This document shows, in pieces, positions 8,080 through 15,743 of a DNA stretch of 35,908 nt. Under the pieces are notes generated by a model. The model did no database searches, had not been told where the DNA came from, and saw only the letters and a program-made list of their open reading frames with translations. A program made the position numbers and the translations under genes. Origin of the DNA: Bacteroidales bacterium M7 (GTDB lineage: Bacteria > Bacteroidota > Bacteroidia > Bacteroidales > Muribaculaceae); assembly GCA_001689515.1 (NCBI GenBank), contig LUJR01000020.1:1-35908 (forward strand), given 5' to 3'. Every line of letters starts with the position of its first letter. The stretch's first letter is position 1.

Positions 8080-8795
8080 CACTTGGCAGTGTCAAACAGT
8101 TGTGGAAATTCGCGGTCAGCCTTATGATAGTCGTCGGGGATGCCGATGTCTATGAAATAGCCGTCGGAAATGTATCCGTACACATTGCCACGGGCACTCT
8201 CAGGCTCAAGGACCTCCTTTTCGAACGAAAACTTTTCGGGAAGCTCCGACAGGTCGAGCCGCTCACGGCTTATGGCATAGACACCACCGTTGATAAGACC
8301 GTCGGCACAAGGCTCTTTCTCGCAGAATCGCTCTATGCGGTCAGTGTCGAGATCCACTATCACGCGCCCATAACGGTCAAAATCGTACATGGGCTTCATG
8401 GCGATGGATATGGATGCCGGATGCGCAGTGTGCTCCGACATGAAGCGGTCAAGATCTACATCGAAGAATGTGTCGCCGTTGAGCACCACCACGTTCTCAT
8501 CACGACACGTGTCAAGGGCGAGACGGATGCCTCCGCCAGTGCCGAGCGGCACCTCTTCCACCGCATAGTCTATCTCATAGGGGAACTGGCTGCCATTGGC
8601 TGCAATCCAGTCCTTGATGACTTCGCGAAGATATCCTACCGAAAGTATGACCCGGCTGACAGGATAACGCTTGAGATAAGTGAGCAGATACCAAAGGAAC
8701 GGCTTACCTGTCACGGGAGCCATGCACTTGGGCACATCCTTCACTTCGCTGCGCAGACGTGTGCCGAGACCGCCTGCCAATATAATGACTTCCAT
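8079..8795 (-). CDS. hddC: D-glycero-alpha-D-manno-heptose 1-phosphate guanylyltransferase
   Basis: A 238-residue sugar-1-phosphate nucleotidyltransferase. The nucleotide-binding signature LAGGLGTRLR is at 6-15, followed by PKCMAPVTGKPFL (22-34), LGTGGG at 84-89, the metal-binding NGDTFFD at 106-112 and FIDIGIPDDY at 214-223. Length and motifs fit HddC/mannose-1-phosphate guanylyltransferase-like enzymes. Standing between gmhA and gmhB, downstream of hddA, it should produce GDP-D-glycero-alpha-D-manno-heptose in the cytoplasm. GTP use is inferred from the pathway, not from a motif. The gene follows gmhA after a 168-base gap that contains an inverted pair of REP-like elements, and overlaps gmhB by one base. 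Confidence 0.87.
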   Translation of the reverse strand: MEVIILAGGLGTRLRSEVKDVPKCMAPVTGKPFLWYLLTYLKRYPVSRVILSVGYLREVIKDWIAANGSQFPYEIDYAVEEVPLGTGGGIRLALDTCRDENVVVLNGDTFFDVDLDRFMSEHTAHPASISIAMKPMYDFDRYGRVIVDLDTDRIERFCEKEPCADGLINGGVYAISRERLDLSELPEKFSFEKEVLEPESARGNVYGYISDGYFIDIGIPDDYHKADREFPQLFDTAK

Positions 8796-8858
8796 ACTAT
8801 GTTTTTCTTGCTGACAAGTTGTTTAATCGATAAATATCTGCATAATCTCCTCTTGACA

Positions 8859-8940
8859 GTAGGGACGCGGCGTGCCGCGTCAGCCAAGGGAAATCGTTGA
8901 AATGCGCCTGATACGATGACGCGGCACGCCGCGTCCCTAC
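8859..8940. repeat. REP-like inverted pair, GC-rich core type
   Basis: The left unit at 8859-8882 starts GTAGGGACGCGGCGTGCCGC and the right unit at 8917-8940 is its reverse complement. Each unit is itself a palindrome (GACGCGGC / GCCGCGTC around a GT or AC centre) headed by GTAG. The 34 bases between them are unique. The pair lies inside the operon, between gmhA and hddC. It shares the GTAGGGAC foot with the other repeats in the window but has a different core. Confidence 0.85.
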
Positions 8941-8963
8941 CATCAGGTGAATCTAACTGCAGG

Positions 8964-9617
8964 TCAGTTTTCTCCGAAGAAGTATTCTTCAAGCATCAGG
9001 CAGAGGCAGTGGTAGACCGGGAGATGAAGTTCCTGAATCTTGTACGTCTCTGTCTCCGGAACACGGATACACACATCGGCTGCCTTTGCCAGCTTGGACT
9101 CTTTGGCACCTGAAAGACCTATGACTTTCATGCCACGCGCCTTAGCCATCGTGACGGCATAGAGGATGTTGGCACTGTTACCCGATGTACTGATGCCGAG
9201 AAACACGTCGCCAGGGCATCCGTAACCGTTGACTTGCTGCGCGAAGCAAAGAAGAGGCTCGCAATCGTTCATATAAGCAGTGCTTAGAGCTATATGACCG
9301 TCAAGGGCTATGGCAGGGAGAGCCTGCTGGAGGTTTTCTGCCAATACAGGACCAAGCTCGGGGTCTATACCCGACAGACGGGCTGAAACCTCTGGAGTCA
9401 TACGGCGTGGCAGCACAAACGCTTTCATCAGTTCACCTACGATATGCTCGGCATCGGATGCCGAGCCGCCATTACCGGCTACGAGGAGCTTGCCGCTCCC
9501 CTTGTAGGTATCACGCATAAGGTTGAAAGCATGTTCGATGTCGTTACGGCAACCTTCGAGCTGAGGGTAACGCTTGACAAGGGTGTCAAGATGGCGGAGA
9601 TAATTATTGCTGTTCAT
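8964..9617 (-). CDS. gmhA: Sedoheptulose 7-phosphate isomerase (D-glycero-D-manno-heptose 7-phosphate synthesis)
   Basis: Catalyses the first step of heptose synthesis, sedoheptulose 7-phosphate to D-glycero-D-manno-heptose 7-phosphate. The frame is open further upstream, but that extension lies inside hddA in another frame and is not protein-like for the family; the ATG at 9617 is 13 bases after the hddA stop and gives 217 residues. SIS-domain motifs are AGNGGSASDAEH (47-58) and STSGNSAN (143-150). The metal and catalytic residues of GmhA are conserved: H58 and E62 in AEHIVGE, Q195 and H203 in QELHLPVYH. A REP-like pair separates it from hddC downstream. Confidence 0.92.
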   Translation of the reverse strand: MNSNNYLRHLDTLVKRYPQLEGCRNDIEHAFNLMRDTYKGSGKLLVAGNGGSASDAEHIVGELMKAFVLPRRMTPEVSARLSGIDPELGPVLAENLQQALPAIALDGHIALSTAYMNDCEPLLCFAQQVNGYGCPGDVFLGISTSGNSANILYAVTMAKARGMKVIGLSGAKESKLAKAADVCIRVPETETYKIQELHLPVYHCLCLMLEEYFFGEN

Positions 9618-9630
9618 CTCTTTATAAAGC

Positions 9631-10680
9631 TTATTTGACAACCTTGTCGGTGGGATATATCTTCCATGAATGCGCACCGCCATCCGAGAACTGGAACGGC
9701 ATGACGAAACCGTTGAGCTTTGAGAGGGCTTTCTCCACATTGGGTTTGAGAGTCGGCTCGACCACAAACATGATGAATCCGCCGCCTCCGGCACCGCTCA
9801 CCTTGCCCGATATGGCTCCGGCAGCGATGGCTGTGTCCATAGCCTCCTGAATCATCGGATTGGATATGGCTCCAGCCATCTTCTTCTTGTCCTCCCATGC
9901 CTGGCCGAGGATACGGGCAAATTCTGCCATGTCACCTTTGAGCAGGGCGAGCTTCATGTCTACCGCGCTCTGCTTGATGCGGTGCATCGCCTCCACAGCC
10001 TGAGAGTTTCCAGAGGAAGTGTTCTTGCGCTGCTCGTCAATAATGGCTGCGCTGGAGCGTGACGCACCTGTGAAATAGAGCACCATCGATGCCTCAAGCT
10101 CGTCGATAATCCAGCGCTTGATTTTCAGCGGGTTGACTATCACAAGGTCATTCTTAAGAAACTCCATATAGTTGAATCCTCCGAAGGCTGCAGCATACTG
10201 GTCCTGCTTACCGCCGCTCAGGGCGAGATCCTTGCGCTCGATTTCGTAGGCGAGACGAGAAGCCTCATAATCGCCGAGCGGGAGCGACAGCCACTCGACA
10301 AACGCCTTGAGGATGCCGACCACCATGGTCGACGAAGTGCCAAGACCAGAACCAGCAGGGGCATCGTTATAGGTAGTTATCTTGAAGCCGCGCGGCTCTA
10401 TGTCGGGATAATCACGCATCACGCGGTTATATACGCCCTTGATGAGCGATGCCTCGCCGTCAATCTCCATCTGTCGCGACAGCGGATAGCTCTTGAAGCA
10501 TCCCGAATCGTGGCTCGCTATGGTTATCTGAGCGTCATCGGTTTCCTCAATAGTACAGTAGGCATAAAGATTGATGGTAGCATTAAGAATCAGACCGCCA
10601 TACATGTCGCTGTAGGGCGATACATCGCTGCCTCCGCCGGCAAGACCGAGTCGAAGGGGGGCTTTGCTGCGTATAATCAT
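9631..10680 (-). CDS. hddA: D-glycero-alpha-D-manno-heptose 7-phosphate kinase (GHMP family)
   Basis: Phosphorylates the anomeric position of D-glycero-alpha-D-manno-heptose 7-phosphate using ATP. The protein has 349 residues, normal for the family. GHMP motif 1 is near the N-terminus (PLRLGLAGGGSDV, 8-20), the ATP-binding motif 2 PAGSGLGTSST is at 108-118, and motif 3 KVSGAGGGGFIM is at 293-304. 'GGGSD.SPYSDMYGG' is characteristic of HddA-like sugar kinases. It is the first gene of the GDP-heptose block and has a candidate promoter of its own at 10761-10791 with a perfect palindrome overlapping it. Confidence 0.9.
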   Translation of the reverse strand: MIIRSKAPLRLGLAGGGSDVSPYSDMYGGLILNATINLYAYCTIEETDDAQITIASHDSGCFKSYPLSRQMEIDGEASLIKGVYNRVMRDYPDIEPRGFKITTYNDAPAGSGLGTSSTMVVGILKAFVEWLSLPLGDYEASRLAYEIERKDLALSGGKQDQYAAAFGGFNYMEFLKNDLVIVNPLKIKRWIIDELEASMVLYFTGASRSSAAIIDEQRKNTSSGNSQAVEAMHRIKQSAVDMKLALLKGDMAEFARILGQAWEDKKKMAGAISNPMIQEAMDTAIAAGAISGKVSGAGGGGFIMFVVEPTLKPNVEKALSKLNGFVMPFQFSDGGAHSWKIYPTDKVVK

Positions 10681-10760
10681 GATATGGGAATTTTAATAAA
10701 ATAAAAGTGATGTTGTTGTATTAACTATTGGAAATATAGGATTTTATGTCTTTCAATACG

Positions 10761-10791
10761 CAAATGTAATGAAATTCATTACATTTTGCAA
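10761..10791 (-). promoter_or_regulatory. Candidate internal promoter for hddA with embedded palindrome
   Basis: On the minus strand TTGC (10788-10791) is followed after exactly 19 bases by TACATTTG (10761-10768), a full match to the Bacteroides -7 box TAnnTTTG; the -33 element is one base off TTTG. The spacer is filled by a perfect 25-base palindrome (10762-10786, 12-base arms TTCATTACATTT), which looks like an operator. It lies 81 bases upstream of the hddA start. Confidence 0.45.
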
Positions 10792-10804
10792 GTAGCACAG
10801 GAAT

Positions 10805-11749
10805 CTAAGAATTATGATGAATCAGTGATCGCATTCTTCTCAACAACGGATACGTTGCAATTATAAGACGTGACTGGAGTTTTGCGTATCTCAACCGTGG
10901 TTGAGTATCGTAAAAACGCCTTATGGCTGGAAGGGCATCGTTCTTGCTTAGATAGGGAGTATAGTGAACAATCATACGCAACATATGATATGATGCTGTC
11001 CAATCACCATACTCTTGAAAATTCCGACGACACCATCTCAAAAAGTCAGCATATATGGAGAGTTTGCGCATAAGCCCCGGTCTATCGGTTGAAGGAGTGA
11101 TGTTGGCATCGCTTGACCGCCACAACACCCGTGAACCATCAATAGTAGCGATGCCCTTTTCTCTGCCGAGTTTTGCCCATGTGGCAATATCGCTACCCCA
11201 AGCCATATCAAACTGCTCAAACCGCCCAAGACGTTCAAAAGTATCGCGGCGGAATATGTATTCCACCACGAAACTGTCGATAGCTGCCGAATTTTTACGC
11301 TTCAAAAACTCAAGAGCCCCCATGACCGCAGGAAATCGTGTAGCAGATTTGATGATATTGTCGCAACTATCTATGATATTGACATTATAGTGATAGAGAT
11401 CAAATGACCCATCTTCATCAAGCTGTCTGTAGAATGCTTCCACACACCCGGCTTCAAGCATATCGTCATCAGAAAAGAGCCATATCCACTCCTCATCAGC
11501 TATCATGTCGATACACCTGTGCCACTGCCCTACCAAATCTGTGCTTCCCATATTATCGGCAAAGCGGTGCACCACCATCGGGATTTTCCCGGCATATCTT
11601 GCAGCAACCGCCTCAAAATCTGCATCCACTCCGTCGATACCGACATATAGAGTGAAACGCTTATCGGTCTGGGCAGCCAGCGAATCAAGCATCCGTGAGA
11701 AAAATTGCAGCTTATAGGCAGGGACAACGATAGCCAACGGGAATGACAT
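10805..11749 (-). CDS. Glycosyltransferase family 2
   Basis: A 314-residue GT-A glycosyltransferase. It begins PLAIVVPAYKLQFFSRMLDS, the usual 'vviPaYn....L..cL.S' opening, then LYVGIDGVD (35-42), HRFADNMGSTD (61-71) and the metal-binding DXD motif FSDDDML at 92-98. The C-terminal third contains WGSDIATWAK, the position where GT2 enzymes carry their catalytic acid. The donor sugar is unknown. It lies 9 bases downstream of a GT4 gene, and 124 bases separate it from hddA; that gap holds the candidate hddA promoter and palindrome. Confidence 0.88.
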   Translation of the reverse strand: MSFPLAIVVPAYKLQFFSRMLDSLAAQTDKRFTLYVGIDGVDADFEAVAARYAGKIPMVVHRFADNMGSTDLVGQWHRCIDMIADEEWIWLFSDDDMLEAGCVEAFYRQLDEDGSFDLYHYNVNIIDSCDNIIKSATRFPAVMGALEFLKRKNSAAIDSFVVEYIFRRDTFERLGRFEQFDMAWGSDIATWAKLGREKGIATIDGSRVLWRSSDANITPSTDRPGLMRKLSIYADFLRWCRRNFQEYGDWTASYHMLRMIVHYTPYLSKNDALPAIRRFYDTQPRLRYAKLQSRLIIATYPLLRRMRSLIHHNS

Positions 11750-11758
11750 AGCGATAGC

Positions 11759-12982
11759 TCAGACTGTGGGATTTAAAATACGGTCATAAATCTCTACGCG
11801 CTTACGTGCACCTGCCGCCGGGGAATAAAGGTTACAGAGCTTGGTATAAGAAGCATGGACAAGCGTATCAGCAAGTGCAGGAGTGGTCAACAATCGTGAT
11901 ATAGCTCCAGCCAGTTTGTCTGGCTCATCCTCTATCAAGCATTCAGTATCCTTGTCAAAATCAAGTCCTTCGACACCTACTGATGTGGTCACGACAGGAG
12001 CATGATGTATTACCGACTCAAGAATCTTCATGCGAATGCCGCTGCCTACGAGCAGAGGCACAATCATGATATGTCCTTGAAGCGCTGCCCCAAGATCATC
12101 CACGAACCCGAGGAAATCAAGATTGTGGTAGCGCGAAGAGAAATTCTTGGCAATGTTAGCATCCCACTTTCCGATGATGCGTAAGCGCACATCAGGATGA
12201 CGTTCAAGCACCTTAGGCCATACGTTGTCAAGAAACCAGCTTACACCGTTGAGATTGGGAGCGTGTCCGGACGGTCCGACGAAACAGAGATGCTTCGGAG
12301 CTTCCACACTGAAATTGCCATCGGGAGTGAATGGAATGAACGAGGGAGAAGCAGCAATCGGAGTCGTCACACCATCACGTATAAGTATCTCACGGTCGAC
12401 ATCTGTCATAGTTATTATCTGGTCATATGAGTTCAATGCGGCAATTTCCCGAGCCTTGATAGATGCACACATGTAACGCTCCGACGGCGTTACCGAAGGC
12501 AGACTGTCAAGCCACCGTTCTTTTGCTACATACTGTATCTCATGCTGTATGAATATTTTTTTCACCTCCTTGGGGAGTGCATAAACCAGATCAAGCTGCT
12601 CGTAATATTCATTTTGGACAGCATCCACATGCTCCTTGCGTATGATTTCCGTCACATAATCAAGATACTCGTCCTGATACACAGTCTGCATCATAAAGGG
12701 CTGCTTAAGCCAGCGTGTCACCATCAGACGGTTGAGACGGTAGAGAAAAAACAGCGATTTACGCGACCCTTTGTTGGCATAGTATGGATATGGATAAAGC
12801 TTGACATTGGGCAGCATGGCTTTTAGCGTGTCAATGTGTTGCAACTGGTCCTTGGTGAACACTGGGAACACAAGCACAATATCAGCTACGTGCTGGGTCT
12901 CTACAAGCATGTTAAGCGAACCCTGTTTGCCGCCGTCCGATGCCGGATAAGGCATCCAGGGAAGAGTTACCAATATCTTCAT
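11759..12982 (-). CDS. Glycosyltransferase family 4 (GT-B fold)
   Basis: A 407-residue retaining glycosyltransferase. The N-terminal half has ILVTLPWMPYPASDGGKQGS (3-22), with the acceptor-side glycine loop, and FIQHEIQY (144-151). The C-terminal half has FVGPSGHAPNLNG (234-246), RIIGKWD (268-274) and the donor-binding signature GSGIRMKILES (313-323) with E322. The 'PN..GV.WFLDNVWP' segment is typical of the sugar-transferase subgroup found in polysaccharide clusters. It starts at the last base of the pyruvyl transferase stop (TGATG, one-base overlap), indicating translational coupling. Specificity is unknown. Confidence 0.88.
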   Translation of the reverse strand: MKILVTLPWMPYPASDGGKQGSLNMLVETQHVADIVLVFPVFTKDQLQHIDTLKAMLPNVKLYPYPYYANKGSRKSLFFLYRLNRLMVTRWLKQPFMMQTVYQDEYLDYVTEIIRKEHVDAVQNEYYEQLDLVYALPKEVKKIFIQHEIQYVAKERWLDSLPSVTPSERYMCASIKAREIAALNSYDQIITMTDVDREILIRDGVTTPIAASPSFIPFTPDGNFSVEAPKHLCFVGPSGHAPNLNGVSWFLDNVWPKVLERHPDVRLRIIGKWDANIAKNFSSRYHNLDFLGFVDDLGAALQGHIMIVPLLVGSGIRMKILESVIHHAPVVTTSVGVEGLDFDKDTECLIEDEPDKLAGAISRLLTTPALADTLVHASYTKLCNLYSPAAGARKRVEIYDRILNPTV

Positions 12983-14220
12983 CAGAATTTGTTATCTTTT
13001 GCGAATTTTTTCAATATATTTTCCATCATAATCTCATATGACGCATGATATTCACGCGCCTTGCGACGACAGGCTTCTCTATCGAATGACTTGATGCTGC
13101 TTATCACGTCGGCTGGCGTAGGACATTTCCAGAAACGCGTCACAGCATTGACCCTGTGCTTCAAGACCCCGAATATTTTCATTATGTCATAAATCTTGCT
13201 TGATTTCTCATCAGTCATTATGCGGGCAAACCTGAGAGTGCCGTAAGTGTCAAAACAGAAGGTAGGCACGGCATTATGCAGGGCAACTACCACAGGGTGC
13301 ATGTTTTCGCCTATATATGCCGATGCATATTTTATCAGTGCATACCAGTCAAGCGGGGAGAGCGGTGTGGAGATTTCATGGTCAAAAGTATGCTTGAAAT
13401 CCACACCTGTAGGCATAGGCAAAGCCACGCACGTCAGACCTGCTTTGGCAGCTTCAGCTTTCAGACCCTCCATCCAGTCAGCACGGTCAAGCATCACGCA
13501 TTTCATGCTGACGAGCGCATAACGCTCCGGCAGACCGAACTTTTCAAGAATAGACTGCCGTGAGGGGATTAGTCCCTCGCAATTATAGTTGAACGCAAAC
13601 ACGGGATCCGGAGTGATGACCGGGTCGATAGAATCCTTTGATACATATCTGACAAGGTCACGCGTCCAACGGTCTCTGACCGAAACGTAGTCAAAGGCGG
13701 CGAGGCTCCTGCCCATGGCATTGAGCGTCCGGCGCGAATGCGAGCGGTAGGGCGAGTTTTGCGACGAAGCCGACATAATTGCCATCGGGATGCGTTTTTT
13801 CAACCCGGACTGGAAAGTGCCCCAGAACGCATTGGGATACAGACGCTCCGAGGTCACTTTGTTGACCCTGAACACCTTCTTAGTGGGGAAATCTATGCGT
13901 GACCACAGAGACGGACACTGTAGCACCGCGTCACTGCCTATTATCACAGCCTCAATGCCCTCTTTCTCTATCACCGAGCAGATCTCGCGGTCGTCACGGC
14001 AAAGACTGGTCCACGGCAGGTATTCACCGACAAACCTGAAATGCTCTGCCGGCTGTGGCTGGCGCTCCATGCCTGTGAAACGTGCGGCAAAATCATCCGG
14101 TTCCCATTTAATCAGCACCGGCTCGTGGCCATGGGCCTTAAGATACTCTACAGTGGATAGAGCCTGGAGATTTGCCCCGAAATTGGGTACATTGGCAAAT
14201 GTCAGTACACCTATTTTCAT
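12982..14220 (-). CDS. Polysaccharide pyruvyl transferase family protein
   Basis: A 412-residue member of the PF04230 family, whose members transfer pyruvate from phosphoenolpyruvate as a ketal onto a sugar of a polysaccharide repeat. It opens MKIGVLTFANVPNFGANLQA (the 'nyGa.LQayAl' signature at 13-22), has IIGSDAVLQC with the conserved 'GSD' and a later TPDPVFAF segment, and near the C-terminus IGENMHPVVVALHNAVPTF, which fits the family pattern 'R.H..i.A...g.P'. The conserved Arg of that motif is replaced by Glu-Asn-Met here, so substrate details may differ. In Bacteroidales this family is usually neighbour to an FrhB-like iron-sulfur protein, as found 2.5 kb upstream in this operon. Confidence 0.85.
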   Translation of the reverse strand: MKIGVLTFANVPNFGANLQALSTVEYLKAHGHEPVLIKWEPDDFAARFTGMERQPQPAEHFRFVGEYLPWTSLCRDDREICSVIEKEGIEAVIIGSDAVLQCPSLWSRIDFPTKKVFRVNKVTSERLYPNAFWGTFQSGLKKRIPMAIMSASSQNSPYRSHSRRTLNAMGRSLAAFDYVSVRDRWTRDLVRYVSKDSIDPVITPDPVFAFNYNCEGLIPSRQSILEKFGLPERYALVSMKCVMLDRADWMEGLKAEAAKAGLTCVALPMPTGVDFKHTFDHEISTPLSPLDWYALIKYASAYIGENMHPVVVALHNAVPTFCFDTYGTLRFARIMTDEKSSKIYDIMKIFGVLKHRVNAVTRFWKCPTPADVISSIKSFDREACRRKAREYHASYEIMMENILKKFAKDNKF

Positions 14221-14261
14221 CTTATATGTATTGAAAAGAAACAGTAATACGCAGGTTTTAT

Positions 14262-15578
14262 TTACTTTGCTGAAGCTCCGCGCTGTATGGTCAAAGACTC
14301 AAACTTGCGATCAGCCGGACACGTAACATATCTGTCAGACGAGAATCTATGGAAATAGTATGCGAAGAATATCGTGAAGAGTATCTCCAGATTGCCTCCG
14401 TCACCCTGAAGCACAAAGATGAACGCCCCGTTGATGAAAGTATAGGCAAGCATACCAATTATAATCAGCTTAGGTAGTGTCAATACATGGTATGGGCGTG
14501 TGACAAGCATAATTATTGACGAAAGCAACGCTCCGATGACAAGAGTCATCCGATATCCAAACTCTATGTTGAGACCTCCAATAAACGAATAGAATATCGA
14601 AGGGTCTATACCTGTAACGCCTGTAATATATTCCCATTTTTCCACGGTGGTGGCGAAATTCACGCTCTCGCCCATGAGCTTGGCAAACAGTGTGAAATAA
14701 GCATCTCCATTCGTGTTGCCAGTCAAATAAGGCCACAGTTCCCCGGCATAGTTGACCATAGGCTCGCCAAGATAACGGTAGAACATATATGAGGCAAGCT
14801 CGCCGAAACGCGAATTGGATATTGCCACGAAAGCTATCACCATCGGTACAGCCACAGCACCAAGATAAACGGTCGACTTCTTGATCGTGCGAGCCTTGAT
14901 AAATCCAGCAAGAAGTGCCATAAGCACGACTACAAAAAGGAATTCCTGCATCATGACAGCACGACTGGCATAAGCTGTATAATAATATACCGGGAAGACG
15001 ACCGAGCTAATAAAGAACACCAAGATGAGCGTTCGGTGTGACTTCTCAAACACCAGCGCATAGAATGCCACGATAATCATCACATTACGCATGCCCATGT
15101 AGAGACGGTTAAGTATGTTCAAGGCATAGAACGGAAACTGCACTATCTCCGCCGTATCATACTGGTCATCACGCAGATAGCCTATATTGCTGGCAAACAA
15201 GGCCTTGCTGACGGCAGGAAACATCACAATATATTGGATGACCTGGATGACGAGCACCACCTTGATAGTCTTGATGAGCATGGATTCGTCAGGCAGTACA
15301 GCTTTAGTGTATTTAGTATTGCCCACTGTGACCAACGGGACTGCAAATATGGCAAGAGTCACAAAAAGATATGCCAATGAATGCCAGTCGTAACCCGATG
15401 TACCTACAAACGAATAGAACAGCGGATGCCCGTGGAACAGCACGCCACCCCAGGCAACCACAGCGAAAAACGCACAGATTATGAATCCGGCTGAAAACAT
15501 CCGGCTGCATCGGAACACCAACACAGCAGCCAAGGTATATGCCAGCGCATTTAAGGTCAGAAGGGTTGAATCAGACAC
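14262..15578 (-). CDS. wzy: O-antigen/oligosaccharide repeat unit polymerase, Wzy-like
   Basis: A 438-residue integral membrane protein with about 11-12 hydrophobic segments, starting TLNALAYTLAAVLVFRC and ending in a paired helix region (GMLAYTFINGAFIFVLQGDG). A large periplasmic loop lies between FMFYRYLGEPMVNYAGELWP and the last helices. This layout is that of Wzy polymerases, which join lipid-linked repeat units in the periplasm. Sequence conservation among Wzy proteins is low, so the call rests on topology, length and position between wzx and the glycosyltransferases. A candidate promoter and a 15-base palindrome lie just upstream. Confidence 0.8.
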   Translation of the reverse strand: MSDSTLLTLNALAYTLAAVLVFRCSRMFSAGFIICAFFAVVAWGGVLFHGHPLFYSFVGTSGYDWHSLAYLFVTLAIFAVPLVTVGNTKYTKAVLPDESMLIKTIKVVLVIQVIQYIVMFPAVSKALFASNIGYLRDDQYDTAEIVQFPFYALNILNRLYMGMRNVMIIVAFYALVFEKSHRTLILVFFISSVVFPVYYYTAYASRAVMMQEFLFVVVLMALLAGFIKARTIKKSTVYLGAVAVPMVIAFVAISNSRFGELASYMFYRYLGEPMVNYAGELWPYLTGNTNGDAYFTLFAKLMGESVNFATTVEKWEYITGVTGIDPSIFYSFIGGLNIEFGYRMTLVIGALLSSIIMLVTRPYHVLTLPKLIIIGMLAYTFINGAFIFVLQGDGGNLEILFTIFFAYYFHRFSSDRYVTCPADRKFESLTIQRGASAK

Positions 15579-15612
15579 GTTTCTCCAAAATATAAATATA
15601 TGTGACTCTACA

Positions 15613-15627
15613 CGGTGACCGTCACCG
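15613..15627. repeat. 15-base palindrome in the wzy leader
   Basis: CGGTGACCGTCACCG is a perfect palindrome around a central C, located 35 bases before the wzy start and 12 bases past the candidate -7 box. It would lie at or just after the start of transcription, where an operator or a short leader hairpin could act. No second copy is visible in the window. Confidence 0.5.
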
Positions 15628-15639
15628 CATAACTGTCTG

Positions 15640-15671
15640 CAAAGTTACTAAAAATAGATCATTCATACATA
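15640..15671 (-). promoter_or_regulatory. Candidate internal promoter for wzy
   Basis: On the minus strand TATG (15668-15671) precedes TAACTTTG (15640-15647) by 20 bases. The -7 box is a full match to TAnnTTTG and the -33 element differs from TTTG at one position. It lies in the 165-base gap upstream of wzy, suggesting that wzy and the downstream transferases can be transcribed independently of wzx. Confidence 0.5.
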
Positions 15672-15743
15672 TACATTATCCTGGCAACTCTTCTTGGCAT
15701 ATCAGACTGCAATGCAGGGCAACAGGCTAATCAGAAAACATCT

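Noticed and set aside
9618..9794. N-terminal extension of gmhA by 59 codons
   Set aside because: It overlaps hddA in another frame and lacks similarity to GmhA; the ATG at 9617 fits the family length.
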